In this document: positions 55,737 to 64,000 of the stretch, piece by piece
Layout of the letters: every line of letters begins with the position of its first letter
Position numbering within the stretch: position 1 is the stretch's first letter
Origin: Streptomyces sp. NBC_00154
Lineage (GTDB): Bacteria > Actinomycetota > Actinomycetes > Streptomycetales > Streptomycetaceae
Direction: 5' to 3'
NCBI RefSeq assembly: GCF_026342835.1
Contig: NZ_JAPEMI010000002.1
Coordinates: forward strand, 682,001 to 746,000
DNA length: 64,000 nucleotides
The notes under the pieces: generated by a model
The model's database searches: none
Seen by the model: only the letters and a program-made list of their open reading frames with translations
What the model was told of the DNA's origin: nothing
Program-made: the position numbers and the translations under genes

Positions 55737-55939
55737 CCCACCGCAACGCCCCGGTGACGCCCGAAGTCCGGCTCAGGTCGGTGACTCGCTGCCGGCAGCG
55801 CCCCACCGTGCATATCGTTGCCGAGGACGGCGTCTCCCGACAGCAGCACCTGATCCACTGCATCATCGAGCTGCGTGTGCGCAGCCGCTGGCCGGTGCGC
55901 ACGATCGCCCCGGACGCAACGGCTCCAGGGTACCCATGA
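55733..55939 (+). pseudogene. IS481-type transposase, N-terminal remnant
   Basis: 69 codons. T-H-R-N-A-P-V-T-P-E-V-R-L-R, then R-P-T-V-H-I-V-A-E-D-G-V-S-R-Q matches the first helix-turn-helix of IS481-type transposases (T-H-R-N-A, then A-A-E-A-G-V-S-R). The match fades after about 45 residues and the DDE domain is missing. The GTG overlaps the efflux stop (GTGA). Confidence 0.6.
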
Positions 55940-56101
55940 GGGCCGGGGCGACCGGTGCCGGCGCGGGCGGCGCCTCCGCCGCTCGCCCGGCAGGGACCTG
56001 CCGGCCAGGAAGCACGGGCTTCCCTCCCCGGGGCCACGGGGTGCGCGACTCGCTACGTCACACTGGTGGTCCCGTCACCGAAAGTACGAGCGAGGCGACC
56101 G

Positions 56102-57340
56102 ATGGCTTTGCAGTTCAGCGCCACCAATCCCGAACACCCCGCGTTGCTTCTCGAGCTGCCCTGGCACCTGCCGCTCGAGGAGTGGCCGGAGAAGCACCTG
56201 GTGACGCTGCCGCGCGGCATCTCCCGCCACGTCGTGCGCTATGCACGAGCGGGGTCCGACGTGGTGGCCGTCAAGGAGCTCGCCGAACGGCCGGCGGTAC
56301 GCGAGTACGAGCTGTTGCGCACCCTGGCCCGGCTCGGGATACCCGCGGTGGACCCACTCGCGGTGGTTACCGGGCGCACCGGCACCGACGGGGGACCGCT
56401 GGAGCCGGTGCTCATCACTCGTCATCTCAACGGGTCCCTGCCCTACCGCTCGATGTTCGAGACGACGATGCGCCCGACCACGGTGCACCGGCTCATGGAC
56501 GCACTCGCCGCACTGCTGGTCCGGCTGCACCTGGCGGGTTTCGCCTGGGGCGACTGCTCCCTGTCCAACACACTCTTCCGCCGGGACGCCGGCGCCTATG
56601 CCGCCTACCTTGTAGATGCGGAGACCGGCGAGGTGCACAACCAACTCAGCACAGGACAGCGTGAATACGACATCGATCTGGCCCGGGTGAACATCAGCGG
56701 GGAGATGCTGGACCTGGAGGCCTCAGGTGCTCTCCACCCCTCGGTGGATCCGATCGCTTTCGGCGCTGAGATCTGCCAGCGTTACGAGGAGCTGTGGAGT
56801 GAGCTGACTCGTACCTCGGTCTATCCGGCCGGCAAGTACCACTACATCGAACGTCGCGTGCGCAGGCTCAACGACCTCGGCTTCGACGTCGCCGAGATGC
56901 AGATCGCCAACTCCCCGAACGGCGACACGATCACGTTCGTCCCCAAGGTTGTCGACGCAGGCCATCACCAACGCCAGCTGCTGCGCCTCACCGGGCTCGA
57001 CGCCGAGGAGAACCAGGCCCGACGACTCCTCAACGACCTTGAGAGCTGGATGGCGACACAGGAGGACTACGCGCCCGGCGACCCGCTCGGCGCCCGGGCG
57101 GAGGTGCTTGCCCACCGCTGGGTCCGCGAGGTGTTCAGGCCCACGGTACGTGCCGTTCCGCAGGAACTCCGGAGTACCACGGACCCGGCCGAGCTCTACC
57201 ACGAGCTCTTGGAACACCGGTGGTACATGTCCGAGCGCGCACAGCAGGACATCGGACTGGAGGCGGCCGTGGCGGACTACATCACCAGCGTTCTTCGTCG
57301 TCCCGGGACGGAAGTGCCGTCGGCGAGCGATTCCCCGTGA
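56102..57340 (+). CDS. DUF4032 kinase-like protein
   Basis: 412 residues. A kinase-like fold is suggested by V-V-A-V-K-E-L (ATP-binding Lys, about 57), G-F-A-W-G-D-C-S-L-S-N-T (catalytic Asp and Asn, about 145-151) and Y-L-V-D-A-E-T-G (metal Asp, about 167). The C-terminal half (about 215-400) matches DUF4032 of actinobacteria. Substrate unknown. The ATG has GAGG at 6 bases; the open frame upstream is shadow. The next gene starts 94 bases later and may be co-transcribed. Confidence 0.82.
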   Translation: MALQFSATNPEHPALLLELPWHLPLEEWPEKHLVTLPRGISRHVVRYARAGSDVVAVKELAERPAVREYELLRTLARLGIPAVDPLAVVTGRTGTDGGPLEPVLITRHLNGSLPYRSMFETTMRPTTVHRLMDALAALLVRLHLAGFAWGDCSLSNTLFRRDAGAYAAYLVDAETGEVHNQLSTGQREYDIDLARVNISGEMLDLEASGALHPSVDPIAFGAEICQRYEELWSELTRTSVYPAGKYHYIERRVRRLNDLGFDVAEMQIANSPNGDTITFVPKVVDAGHHQRQLLRLTGLDAEENQARRLLNDLESWMATQEDYAPGDPLGARAEVLAHRWVREVFRPTVRAVPQELRSTTDPAELYHELLEHRWYMSERAQQDIGLEAAVADYITSVLRRPGTEVPSASDSP

Positions 57341-57434
57341 TCCGCGCGACCCGGTAGACCGGGGGAAGGTACACGTTTCGCCCTCGCCGCCGACATCGGC
57401 CGCATTCCCTCGATGGTGGGAGAAGCTGTGCGGT

Positions 57435-58052
57435 GTGAAAGGTGAGCGGTTGCGATTCGACGGCTGGATCGCCGGCGTGGGGACGACCTCCGGAACTCGG
57501 CTGGTGGTGGGGCACTGGACCCGTTCACCCTTCGGGTCGTTCAGTGATGTGATGATCCAGCACCCAAACGGCGAGCGGTTGCTGCTGGCACCGTCCGCTG
57601 CCGTCGCTGACTTCGTCGCCACCACCTACCGCTTCGAGTGCGTCGAGGTCGTTCCCGTCACGGTCCGGCGGGGCGGATCCGAGTGGAGCATTCAGGCCGG
57701 CCCGCTGAGTCTGCACTTGAGTACCGGCTCCCGGACCCCGCTGGGGTGGCTGCTGCGCGCCGTGCCCACCCCGCTGGTCAGGAGCCGGCGCTGGGCGGCA
57801 CTGTGCAACATCCCCGCGCGGCTGATGCCTGGCGTGCGCACCCTGGGCACTGCCGCCCGGGGGCGTCGGGAGTGGTACGGAGCCCACGACCTGTGGCCCA
57901 TTCTCGCTGCGGACGCCGTGCTCGGCGGAGCTGGACTCGGGGCGCTGGCACCGCTCGATCCACCCGTGGAATTCGGGTTCGGTTCCGCGCCCCGCCGCCC
58001 GGCTCTCGTACGCGTCACGACGACGGTGGAGCTGGCAGCGGCACCGCCGTGA
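57435..58052 (+). CDS. Conserved actinobacterial protein of unknown function
   Basis: 205 residues from a GTG with GGGAG about 12 bases upstream. It reads R-F-D-G-W-I-A-G-V-G-T-T-S-G, then G-H-W-T-R-S-P-F-G-S-F-S-D-V-M, L-L-A-P-S, F-V-A-T-T-Y-R-F and later R-R-E-W-Y-G-A-H-D-L. No signal peptide or membrane helix, no nucleotide-binding motif. Mostly beta structure is likely. It resembles a family seen in other streptomycetes without known role. Follows the DUF4032 gene. Confidence 0.65.
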   Translation: MKGERLRFDGWIAGVGTTSGTRLVVGHWTRSPFGSFSDVMIQHPNGERLLLAPSAAVADFVATTYRFECVEVVPVTVRRGGSEWSIQAGPLSLHLSTGSRTPLGWLLRAVPTPLVRSRRWAALCNIPARLMPGVRTLGTAARGRREWYGAHDLWPILAADAVLGGAGLGALAPLDPPVEFGFGSAPRRPALVRVTTTVELAAAPP

Positions 58053-58292
58053 TCGGTCTTCGCCCGTGGGGCGGCTCGCGGGTGAGGTTCGGCGACTGCC
58101 GGCACATGCCCCGACCGCAGTTGCCGTCGTGACGACGCACTCGTCGTCACGACGGAATGGACAGGGACGCTTCCCGCCGGCGGGGGCCCCGCGTCGCTCA
58201 ACTACGGATGCGCTCGCCCCGATCACGTGCGCCGGTCGGCACACCTCCGTCGGGCCGGGGCATCGGGTGCGATTGCATGCGCCGAGGGTCGA

Positions 58293-58733
58293 TCAGAAGC
58301 CGAAGACCGATCCCTCGGTCAGGCTCGCCTGCATCTCGCAGGCGTTGCTGAAGGTGGCCGACCAGGAGACGCTCCGGCCCTGCCACACACCGTTCGCGTT
58401 GATGACGACGGGATCCCACTCACGCGTGCAGCTTCGCTGAGGCGGCGTGGTCAGCTGGGTGAACTCCCCGTCGACCGCGAGCAGATCCGCACACGCCGCA
58501 GTGGGCGAGGGGTGAGTGCCGCTGGGGCGAGGGGCGCAGCTGAGGGTGACGGCCCGCTGGACGGTGACAGCGGCGCCGTTGCTCTTGCCGACCGACAGCA
58601 CGAGGGCTGACGGGGCGTAGAGGCTGGTCGACTGCACGGGCTGGGCCTGCGCGACACCCACGGCGCCCATGCCCGTCATGATCAGTGCAGATGCCGTAGC
58701 GATTATGCTCAATTTGCCAATGTTGTAGCGCAC
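58293..58733 (-). CDS. Subtilisin inhibitor (SSI family), secreted
   Basis: 146 residues: a signal peptide of about 35 residues, then S-L-Y-A-P-S-A-L-V-L, four Cys in the usual pairs, and the reactive loop R-S-C-T-R-E-W-D-P-V. By alignment the P1 residue is Arg, which predicts inhibition of trypsin-like proteases rather than subtilisin. G-V-W-Q-G-R and the ending S-V-F-G-F are typical. GTG start with AAGGAG at 8 bases. SSI proteins control secreted proteases during aerial growth. Confidence 0.92.
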   Translation of the reverse strand: MRYNIGKLSIIATASALIMTGMGAVGVAQAQPVQSTSLYAPSALVLSVGKSNGAAVTVQRAVTLSCAPRPSGTHPSPTAACADLLAVDGEFTQLTTPPQRSCTREWDPVVINANGVWQGRSVSWSATFSNACEMQASLTEGSVFGF

Positions 58734-59083
58734 TTGTGAATCTCCTTCGCTTGGGGGTGCGATTGCGTTCGGGAGTCTCGTGCATGCAGACAGTGAGTGC
58801 ACATCGATCAGCTCTTTCCGGCCCGGCTCGCCGGCGGCGCATCAACCGAATGGTCGTTCGGCCAGCTCGGAAGCGGTGCGCGGGATCCGTGCGAGGTGTC
58901 CAGCATGTGGACGAAATCCTGTGGTACAACTGCGAACTACCGTCTGACCTGCTGCTTTTCTGAGGTGGTTCTTACGCGAAAGTTCACGCTTCGGCCGGAA
59001 AGCAGCGCATGAGACAGCTCCGCGGAGCTCCGCACAGGGGTGCGAGAGGGGGTGTGGCGGCGAGTCGCCGCTGGGACGGGCTG
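58734..59083. other. Intergenic upstream of inhibitor gene
   Basis: 350 bases between two minus-strand genes. It should carry the inhibitor promoter; no confident -35/-10 pair and no reading frame with support were seen. Confidence 0.45.
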
Positions 59084-59716
59084 TCAGGTCCGTCGGCCGA
59101 GCAGGAACAGTTGAGGCTCGGGCACGCCGCCGGGGTACGACGGGGTGAACAGGGTGTTCTCCTCCCACAGGAGTGAGAATCCCGCTTCGATCACCAACTC
59201 GGTGAACGCTGCAGCAGCGAAGCTGGTCACCCGTACGTCCTGGCCCATGAACTCGACGTCGACGCCCTCCACGTCCAGCGGTACGGTCGCAATCATCAGT
59301 AGGCCGCCGCGGGTCACCACCTGCCCGAGCCGCCGGACGAGCTCGGACTGGTCGTTGCGTGACATCTGCAAGAGGGAGAAGTAGACACACGCCGCGTCGA
59401 AACTGCCGTTCTCCAGAGTGACATGGCGGATGTCGGCACACTCGAACGAGGCGTCGGGCACCTGTCGTCGCGCGAGTTCCACCATGACGGGCGAGACATC
59501 GACACCCAGCACCTCGTGGCCGGCCTCGGCCAGGATGTGCGCGGTCGGCCGTCCTGTCCCGCTGCCGACGTCCAATACCCGGCTGTGCGGCGCGAGCAGT
59601 TCCAACAGGCGCTGCAGCGAAGCATGGTGGGCTGCCGACTCGGCAAAAGCCCGCTCGTACTCGGCTCCCAGCGCGTCGAAAGCCGCTGAGGCCGGGAGAC
59701 GCTTACGATCATGCAT
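59084..59716 (-). CDS. Class I SAM-dependent methyltransferase
   Basis: 210 residues. V-L-D-V-G-S-G-T-G-R (about 48) binds SAM, G-V-D-V-S-P-V-M is motif II, F-E-C-A-D-I motif III and F-D-A-A-C-V-Y-F-S-L motif IV. The ATG at 59716 has AAGGA about 10 bases upstream; a longer frame to 59902 exists but lacks a ribosome site. Substrate not predictable; the small size suggests a metabolite. Confidence 0.83.
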   Translation of the reverse strand: MHDRKRLPASAAFDALGAEYERAFAESAAHHASLQRLLELLAPHSRVLDVGSGTGRPTAHILAEAGHEVLGVDVSPVMVELARRQVPDASFECADIRHVTLENGSFDAACVYFSLLQMSRNDQSELVRRLGQVVTRGGLLMIATVPLDVEGVDVEFMGQDVRVTSFAAAAFTELVIEAGFSLLWEENTLFTPSYPGGVPEPQLFLLGRRT

Positions 59717-60196
59717 CGCGACTGAATCCTTCCGTGCCGACCGGCTCTGCGGAATCGTTGCATTGTTCACAGTGGCCTTCAACGTCTTCCTGCGGAAGCC
59801 TTCCTGGGCGTTGCGTGCCTCGACGAGACTGGCCGCATCGGGGTCGTGATCATCGACCTCACGAGCCCTCACAGGCCCGCCCCCGGTGATGAACGCGTCC
59901 ATCGCGGGGCAGTGCCTTCCGGCCCGGTGACACCACCCCTCGGATCATTGCTGACAAAGGGGGAAGCCATGCCGGGCCCGAAGGCCGGAAGCCTCGTTGC
60001 GGAGCCGACGAAGACGGGTGCCGGTGAAGCCCTGACGTGCTCTGCGAGGCCCCGGTCACCCCATCGGACGCGTTTCGCACCCGACCGGACGCGCCACGGT
60101 GACAAGCTGCACCGGTGCTCGTTGGAGGGAGAGTTCGAGCCAGTGGCGCAAGCCGAATGCGCGCAGGCGGCTTCCGAGGAACGACCGGAGAACGTC
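59717..60196. other. Intergenic between divergent genes
   Basis: 480 bases between the methyltransferase and the His-rich gene. No gene supported. A frame in phase with the His-rich gene runs through it but has no conserved features. Confidence 0.45.
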
Positions 60197-60493
60197 ATGA
60201 CCACAGCACATGCCTCCCATCCCGACCACATGCATCAGCACGGCAAGGGCTGCGGCCACGTGGCCATCCCGCACGAGGACCACGTGGACTACGTGCACGA
60301 CGGTCACCTCCATCGTGTTCACGACGGTCATGTGGACGAGTGTGAACCGGGCGCGCACACCGCTCACGGCGACCACGCGCACCAGCATGGCGACGGGTGC
60401 GGGCATGTCGCGGTGCCGCACGGGGACCACGTGGACTACGTGCACGACGGTCACCGGCACGTCGGTCATGACGGGCACTGGGACGACCACTGA
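60197..60493 (+). CDS. His-rich metal-binding protein of two repeats
   Basis: 98 residues, about 29 of them His. Two copies of a 45-residue unit follow one another, each with Q-H-G-x-G-C-G-H-V-A, P-H-x-D-H-V-D-Y-V-H-D-G-H and H-D-G-H. The protein should bind Zn, Ni or Co ions in the cytoplasm; it lacks a signal peptide. GGAG lies 7 bases before the ATG and a strong terminator follows. It may be a metal store or a chaperone for a transporter. Confidence 0.75.
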   Translation: MTTAHASHPDHMHQHGKGCGHVAIPHEDHVDYVHDGHLHRVHDGHVDECEPGAHTAHGDHAHQHGDGCGHVAVPHGDHVDYVHDGHRHVGHDGHWDDH

Positions 60494-60507
60494 CACGTTG
60501 TGTGCAA

Positions 60508-60544
60508 GACGGGTGTCCCCCTGACGTCTCGGGGGACACCCGTC
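60508..60544 (+). terminator. Terminator of His-rich gene
   Basis: Perfect 14-base-pair stem (GACGGGTGTCCCCC) with a 9-base loop, starting 15 bases after the stop codon. Confidence 0.85.
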
Positions 60545-60672
60545 GCTTGCGTGCGTACCGTCCGGTGGCGGCGCCCCGACGTCCGTACGGTGGGGCAGGG
60601 GCCGGCTGCGGCGCCGACCAGTAGAGGCCTGCACCGGCGCACGGCCCGAGCCGCCGTCATCCGTCGTGTGGG

Positions 60673-62202
60673 TCAGGGTTCCGCGGGGACCAATCTGACC
60701 GGGGCGGTGCCCGGGGTGTTGTGTCTGTCCGCCCAGGTGGTCAGGGCAGTGAGGCACGCATGGTCCAGATGCCGCAGGCCCGACAGGTCGAGCTCGATCG
60801 GGCGGTCCTTCGGCAGCGCCTCCAGGGCGTCGAGTATCGCCGGCAGTCGGAGGAACGTCGCATTGCCCGTCAGCCGCGCGCGGATCACGCCGACTCCTCC
60901 GTCGGCGACATCGACCTGAAGGTGAGAGGTGTCCCACGCCGACTTCGCCACGGAGAGCGCAACACCGATCAGCACGCCTTCGAACATGTTCGCCACGACG
61001 ATCATCCCAGCCGTGGCGACCACGATCACTGCCTCACCCCGGTGCGCACGCCACAGCACAATCAGCTCCTTGACAGGGACGAGCTTCGCGCCGGAGTAGA
61101 CGAGGATGCCCGCGAGGCAGGACAGCGGAATCACACCGAGTGCCGACGGCAGCAGCGCGGCGAACAACAACAGCCATCCCCCGTGCAGCACTCTGGACGC
61201 CTTGCTCCGTGCGCCCGCCTGGACATTGGCCGCGCTGCGGACAATGACCGCGGTCAGGGGCAGCGAGCCGAGCGCGCCGCATACCGCGTTGCCGGCGCCC
61301 TGGGCAATGAGTTCCTTGTCGTAATCCGTGCGTGGTCCCGCGTGGAGGCGGTCCACCGCCGCCGCGCTGAACAGGCTTTCAGCCGATGCGATCAGGGCGA
61401 ACGCGAGCACCGTTCCGAGGACGCCGAGCTGAGTCAACAGCCCGAATGCGTCCGCGCTCGGTGGCTGAACGGCGTCCAGCAGCCCCTGTACCTCGACCTT
61501 CGCGACAGGCGTGTCGCAGATCGCGGCGATACCGGAGGCGACAGCGACAGCGACCAGCGGAGCGGGCACGAGCCGCATCGATGGAGGGAGGTGCTTCCAC
61601 CCGACCAGGACAGCGATCGTCCCGAGGCCCAGCCCGAGAGCCACCATCGACTGGGCGGAACCGAACACATCGGCCAGCAGGCCTGGCATACCGACGATCT
61701 TGGAAGGTCCGGTATCAGGCGCCTCGCGATCGGCCATGACGTACAACTGGCCGGCGATAAGCAGGAGTCCGATGCCGGCGAGCATGCCTTGGACGACGGC
61801 CACAGAGATGGCCCGGAACCAGCGGCCCAGTCTGAGTACGCCCATGAGGAGCTGAAGCAGGCCGGCGGCGAGGACGAGAACACCGAGGCCGGCGAGGCCG
61901 TGAGCCGTCACGGCTTCGTAGACCAGCACCGTCAGGCCGGCCGCCGGGCCGCTGACCTGGAGACTGCTCCCCGGCAGCAATCCGGTCACCAGCCCTCCCA
62001 CGATTCCCGTGACCAGACCCAGCTCGGCCGGAACACCGGAGGCGACAGCCACCCCCACGCACAGCGGGAGCGCGACCAGGAACACCACCAGAGATGCGGC
62101 GAAGTCGTCTCTACCCCTTGCCCCGCACACACCCTCTTTGCCGCGCCAGAGGGCCTTCCCCCGCCGGCGTCGGCCGCTGGGGTCGTGGATGGTGCCCTTC
62201 AC
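60673..62202 (-). CDS. SulP family anion transporter with STAS domain
   Basis: About 509 residues from a GTG at 62202; the exact start is uncertain because no ribosome site is seen. Ten to twelve helices with L-V-V-F-L-V-A-L-P-L-C-V-G-V-A and V-S-G-P-A-A-G-L-T-V are typical of SulP proteins; A-S-A-E-S-L-F-S-A-A-A-V-D is the helix 8 motif. A short STAS domain ends the protein (L-D-L-S-G-L-R-H-L-D-H-A). The family carries sulfate, bicarbonate or other anions. It is not fused to carbonic anhydrase. Confidence 0.86.
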   Translation of the reverse strand: MKGTIHDPSGRRRRGKALWRGKEGVCGARGRDDFAASLVVFLVALPLCVGVAVASGVPAELGLVTGIVGGLVTGLLPGSSLQVSGPAAGLTVLVYEAVTAHGLAGLGVLVLAAGLLQLLMGVLRLGRWFRAISVAVVQGMLAGIGLLLIAGQLYVMADREAPDTGPSKIVGMPGLLADVFGSAQSMVALGLGLGTIAVLVGWKHLPPSMRLVPAPLVAVAVASGIAAICDTPVAKVEVQGLLDAVQPPSADAFGLLTQLGVLGTVLAFALIASAESLFSAAAVDRLHAGPRTDYDKELIAQGAGNAVCGALGSLPLTAVIVRSAANVQAGARSKASRVLHGGWLLLFAALLPSALGVIPLSCLAGILVYSGAKLVPVKELIVLWRAHRGEAVIVVATAGMIVVANMFEGVLIGVALSVAKSAWDTSHLQVDVADGGVGVIRARLTGNATFLRLPAILDALEALPKDRPIELDLSGLRHLDHACLTALTTWADRHNTPGTAPVRLVPAEP

Positions 62203-62424
62203 AGGGCGCGGATGGTGCCAGTGGCCCGCCGGTGGGCGAGCTCGGAGCCGACGTGGATCGCCTCGCATCTGTGAGGGATGGGGCTTGGGGCGGCGGCACT
62301 CCGGTGGCAGCTGCGGGCACGGTTGTTGAATGACTGCATGTCAGCTTGTCTCTCCTGCACGGTCATGCGAAGTACGGATGACGATCGGGTCCACAGGGTT
62401 GCGCTCGGGTTGACCGACCTGGCG

Positions 62425-62667
62425 TCAGTGGAGCAATGCCAGGAGCCGACGCTGCAGGTCGGACAGCAGGCCGTTCCGAGGCGGAGCGGACGCGGGATTC
62501 GGCTGTGGAGTGGTCGGGCTCGGGGCACAGGAACTCTGTTCTCGTTCCGAGGCCGCGAGTGCATGTGAACTGTCCGGCGACAACGGCGCCGCGGAGGGCT
62601 GGGCGGGCCGGCGAGCCGCTTCGGCGCGCACCAGTGCGCACACGGCCGCGAAGACATCTGCGGGCAT
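62425..62667 (-). CDS. Small protein, unknown function
   Basis: 80 residues. The start has an excellent SD (AGGAG at 8 bases). The N-terminus M-P-A-D-V-F-A-A-V-C-A-L-V-R-A-E-A-A is helical, followed by a Pro/Ser-rich middle and a helical end D-L-Q-R-R-L-L-A-L-L-H. No domain recognised. It lies upstream of the SulP gene on the same strand (222-base gap). Confidence 0.55.
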   Translation of the reverse strand: MPADVFAAVCALVRAEAARRPAQPSAAPLSPDSSHALAASEREQSSCAPSPTTPQPNPASAPPRNGLLSDLQRRLLALLH

Positions 62668-62780
62668 GACGGGTTCTCCTGCGAGGTCACGTGACGTAGG
62701 TGTTGACGACGGCAGGCCGCACCTCGCGTGCCTCTCGCGGCAGAGCACGACGTGTACGAGAGATGTGCGGCCGGAGCCGA

Positions 62781-63215
62781 TCAGCAGCGCAGCACGAGAC
62801 CTGTTGGAGAATCAGCCGAGCCGGCTCTGCCCACAGGCGCCGGTGCGCAGGCACGGCGCCCAGTTGCTGTGGGCTCTGCGCCGAACGTGGGGTCGGTCGC
62901 CACCGCAGTAGCTGCAGATGGGGTGTGGCGCGGCTTGCCGAACGAGGTTGTTCCGGACCGCCACCTGTGGTCGTCGCTGTGACGGCTGGGAGCCGGGGGG
63001 CAGGACAGCTCTGATGACGCTGAGTCGATGACAGCGGCGCTGACCGTCTGACTTTCGTGAAGCGTACGGCTGCTGTGATCGAGGCCGATCTTGGAGACAG
63101 GTGCGGGGGCTGGGGTGAACACTCCGTGCATCAACGTCATCAACGCGATCAGCAGGGCTGTACACACGGCGCGGCGTACCGTCCGCTGTCGTGCACCGCC
63201 GCTGATGGGCGTCAT
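62781..63215 (-). CDS. Small membrane or secreted protein, unknown function
   Basis: 144 residues. One hydrophobic segment, A-V-C-T-A-L-L-I-A-L-M-T-L-M-H-G-V-F (about 16-33), after a basic head looks like a signal anchor. The rest is hydrophilic, with Ser, Thr, His and Cys. GGAGG at 7 bases makes the ATG convincing. No family recognised. Confidence 0.55.
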   Translation of the reverse strand: MTPISGGARQRTVRRAVCTALLIALMTLMHGVFTPAPAPVSKIGLDHSSRTLHESQTVSAAVIDSASSELSCPPAPSRHSDDHRWRSGTTSFGKPRHTPSAATAVATDPTFGAEPTATGRRACAPAPVGRAGSADSPTGLVLRC

Positions 63216-63539
63216 GTTGAGTCCTCCCGTGATGCCTGATACCAGGGAACATCGACGAGGAGGCTGCGGCAGTCCGACCCCTCCGCGCGAGTGACAGGTT
63301 CACCCGCGTCACTCATTCATGGAACATTCGTTCGGTCGGCGTTCCGTCGTGGGTGTCAGCCCGGTTCGGGCAGCGGGGTTCCCGATACGGAGACTGCTCA
63401 CCCCGCATACCGGCGACCGCGTCCGTCCGGCGGTTTCGCCAAGGTCGTCACCTGCAGTTGAACGAGGAGGCTCCACATGAGGCCAGGGTGCGTTGACGAT
63501 CGCGCCCTTGCGCCGGGGGCTGAATTCCTGGTCCGTCGT
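63216..63539. other. Intergenic, possible short plus-strand frame
   Basis: 324 bases. An ATG at 63477 with GAGGAGG 6 bases upstream opens 32 codons to a stop at 63575, overlapping the next minus-strand gene. The strong ribosome site is notable but the product has no features. Confidence 0.35.
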
Positions 63540-63887
63540 TCAGCCCGCAGGCGGTGGGGGAGTCGGCGAGTGTGATCCGGAGGGGATGGCTCGCGCTGTC
63601 TGGCTCGGGATGGCGGCGGGTGTGCCGCTGTGGAGTGCTTGCCGGGTGATCCGGATGGCGTACGGCAGGGCGGCCCGGGTCAGTGCGTCCGCGCCGGCGG
63701 CCTGGGCTGCGGCCCCGATGAGGGGCTCCGCGCAGGCAGCGGCGCGCCGGAGAGCAGCAGGAGTGCACAGCCGGCTCGTGTACCGCAGAGCTGGGCGGAG
63801 CAGACTGGTGGCGGGAAGGTGGGGGAGCGCGAGGGTCAGGGTCCGGTCGTCCGCACCGGAGCGCGGCCAGGTCAGTTCGATGCGCAT
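63540..63887 (-). CDS. Small protein, unknown function
   Basis: 115 residues. GGAGG at 8 bases before the ATG. R-I-E-L-T-W-P-R-S, then L-T-L-A-L-P-H-L-P, a helical Ala-rich middle with several Arg, and a Pro-rich tail. It may be the last gene of a unit continuing beyond the right edge. No function can be given. Confidence 0.5.
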   Translation of the reverse strand: MRIELTWPRSGADDRTLTLALPHLPATSLLRPALRYTSRLCTPAALRRAAACAEPLIGAAAQAAGADALTRAALPYAIRITRQALHSGTPAAIPSQTARAIPSGSHSPTPPPPAG

Positions 63888-64000
63888 GAAATGGGCCTCC
63901 ACTGGAGGTAGGCGGTCTGGCACCTGCGGAACACGTTGGGCTGCCACTGCACATGCCGAACAGCTCGGTCGATCAGGCGGAGCGCAGTGTGACGCGGGTC

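Noticed and set aside
63872..64000. Possible 3' end of a gene entering from the right edge
   Set aside because: Only 42 codons are visible, with no motif; several frames are open at the edge.

Overview
The window looks like a Streptomyces chromosome segment, or one from a close relative. The DNA is very GC-rich, third codon positions are G or C, GTG starts and 4-base ATGA/GTGA overlaps are common, and the families present are typical of streptomycetes (subtilisin inhibitor, DUF6243, DUF4032, twin-arginine exported enzymes, sugar ABC importers without their own ATPase). All identifications come from reading translated sequence and motifs; no database was searched.

Layout. 1-11.8 kb is a sugar-scavenging locus. 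On the minus strand, a ROK repressor, a sugar-binding lipoprotein, two permeases, a GH27 alpha-galactosidase with a binding module, a GH95 fucosidase-family enzyme and a GDSL esterase (cut by the window edge) form one operon, facing a GH36 alpha-galactosidase. 11.9-17.7 kb holds a GntR regulator and a soluble cache-domain protein, divergent from a four-gene polyamine-type ABC importer. At 17.7-18.8 kb a 5'-truncated GH29 fucosidase meets the 3' end of a sortase-anchored protein, a deletion scar. 19-32 kb holds a geranylgeranyl-reductase-like flavoprotein, a multicopper oxidase lipoprotein, a ClpC-like ATPase, an AlkB-like dioxygenase, a MerR regulator, a PP2C phosphatase, a YVTN-repeat lipoprotein, a Tat-exported DyP peroxidase and a SUKH protein.

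32.8-43.5 kb is accessory DNA: a formaldehyde-dehydrogenase-like enzyme, two SDRs, two MFS pumps, an IS5-type transposase split by one SDR gene, a TnpB-like protein that lacks the usual zinc finger, and a ChrB N-terminal-domain protein. 43.5-53.3 kb is an envelope-oriented region. It has a DUF4956 / VTC polyphosphate-polymerase-like / PAP2 operon with a truncated GT39 gene, an OmpR-type two-component system, an M56 peptidase with a BlaI repressor, and a divergent glycosyltransferase / UppP / DedA operon. Two BlaI-type operators lie between the repressor and that operon, suggesting that undecaprenyl-phosphate recycling is under BlaI/M56 control.

53.3-64 kb holds an isochorismatase-like hydrolase, a chloramphenicol-efflux MFS gene with a leader that resembles an attenuator, an IS481 remnant, a DUF4032 kinase-like protein and a conserved partner, a subtilisin inhibitor with Arg at P1, a methyltransferase, a His-rich protein built of two repeats, a SulP transporter and several small genes with strong ribosome sites. 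The many gene fragments (GH29, sortase protein, IS110-like, IS5, GT39, PP2C, IS481) mark this as a rearrangement-prone region.
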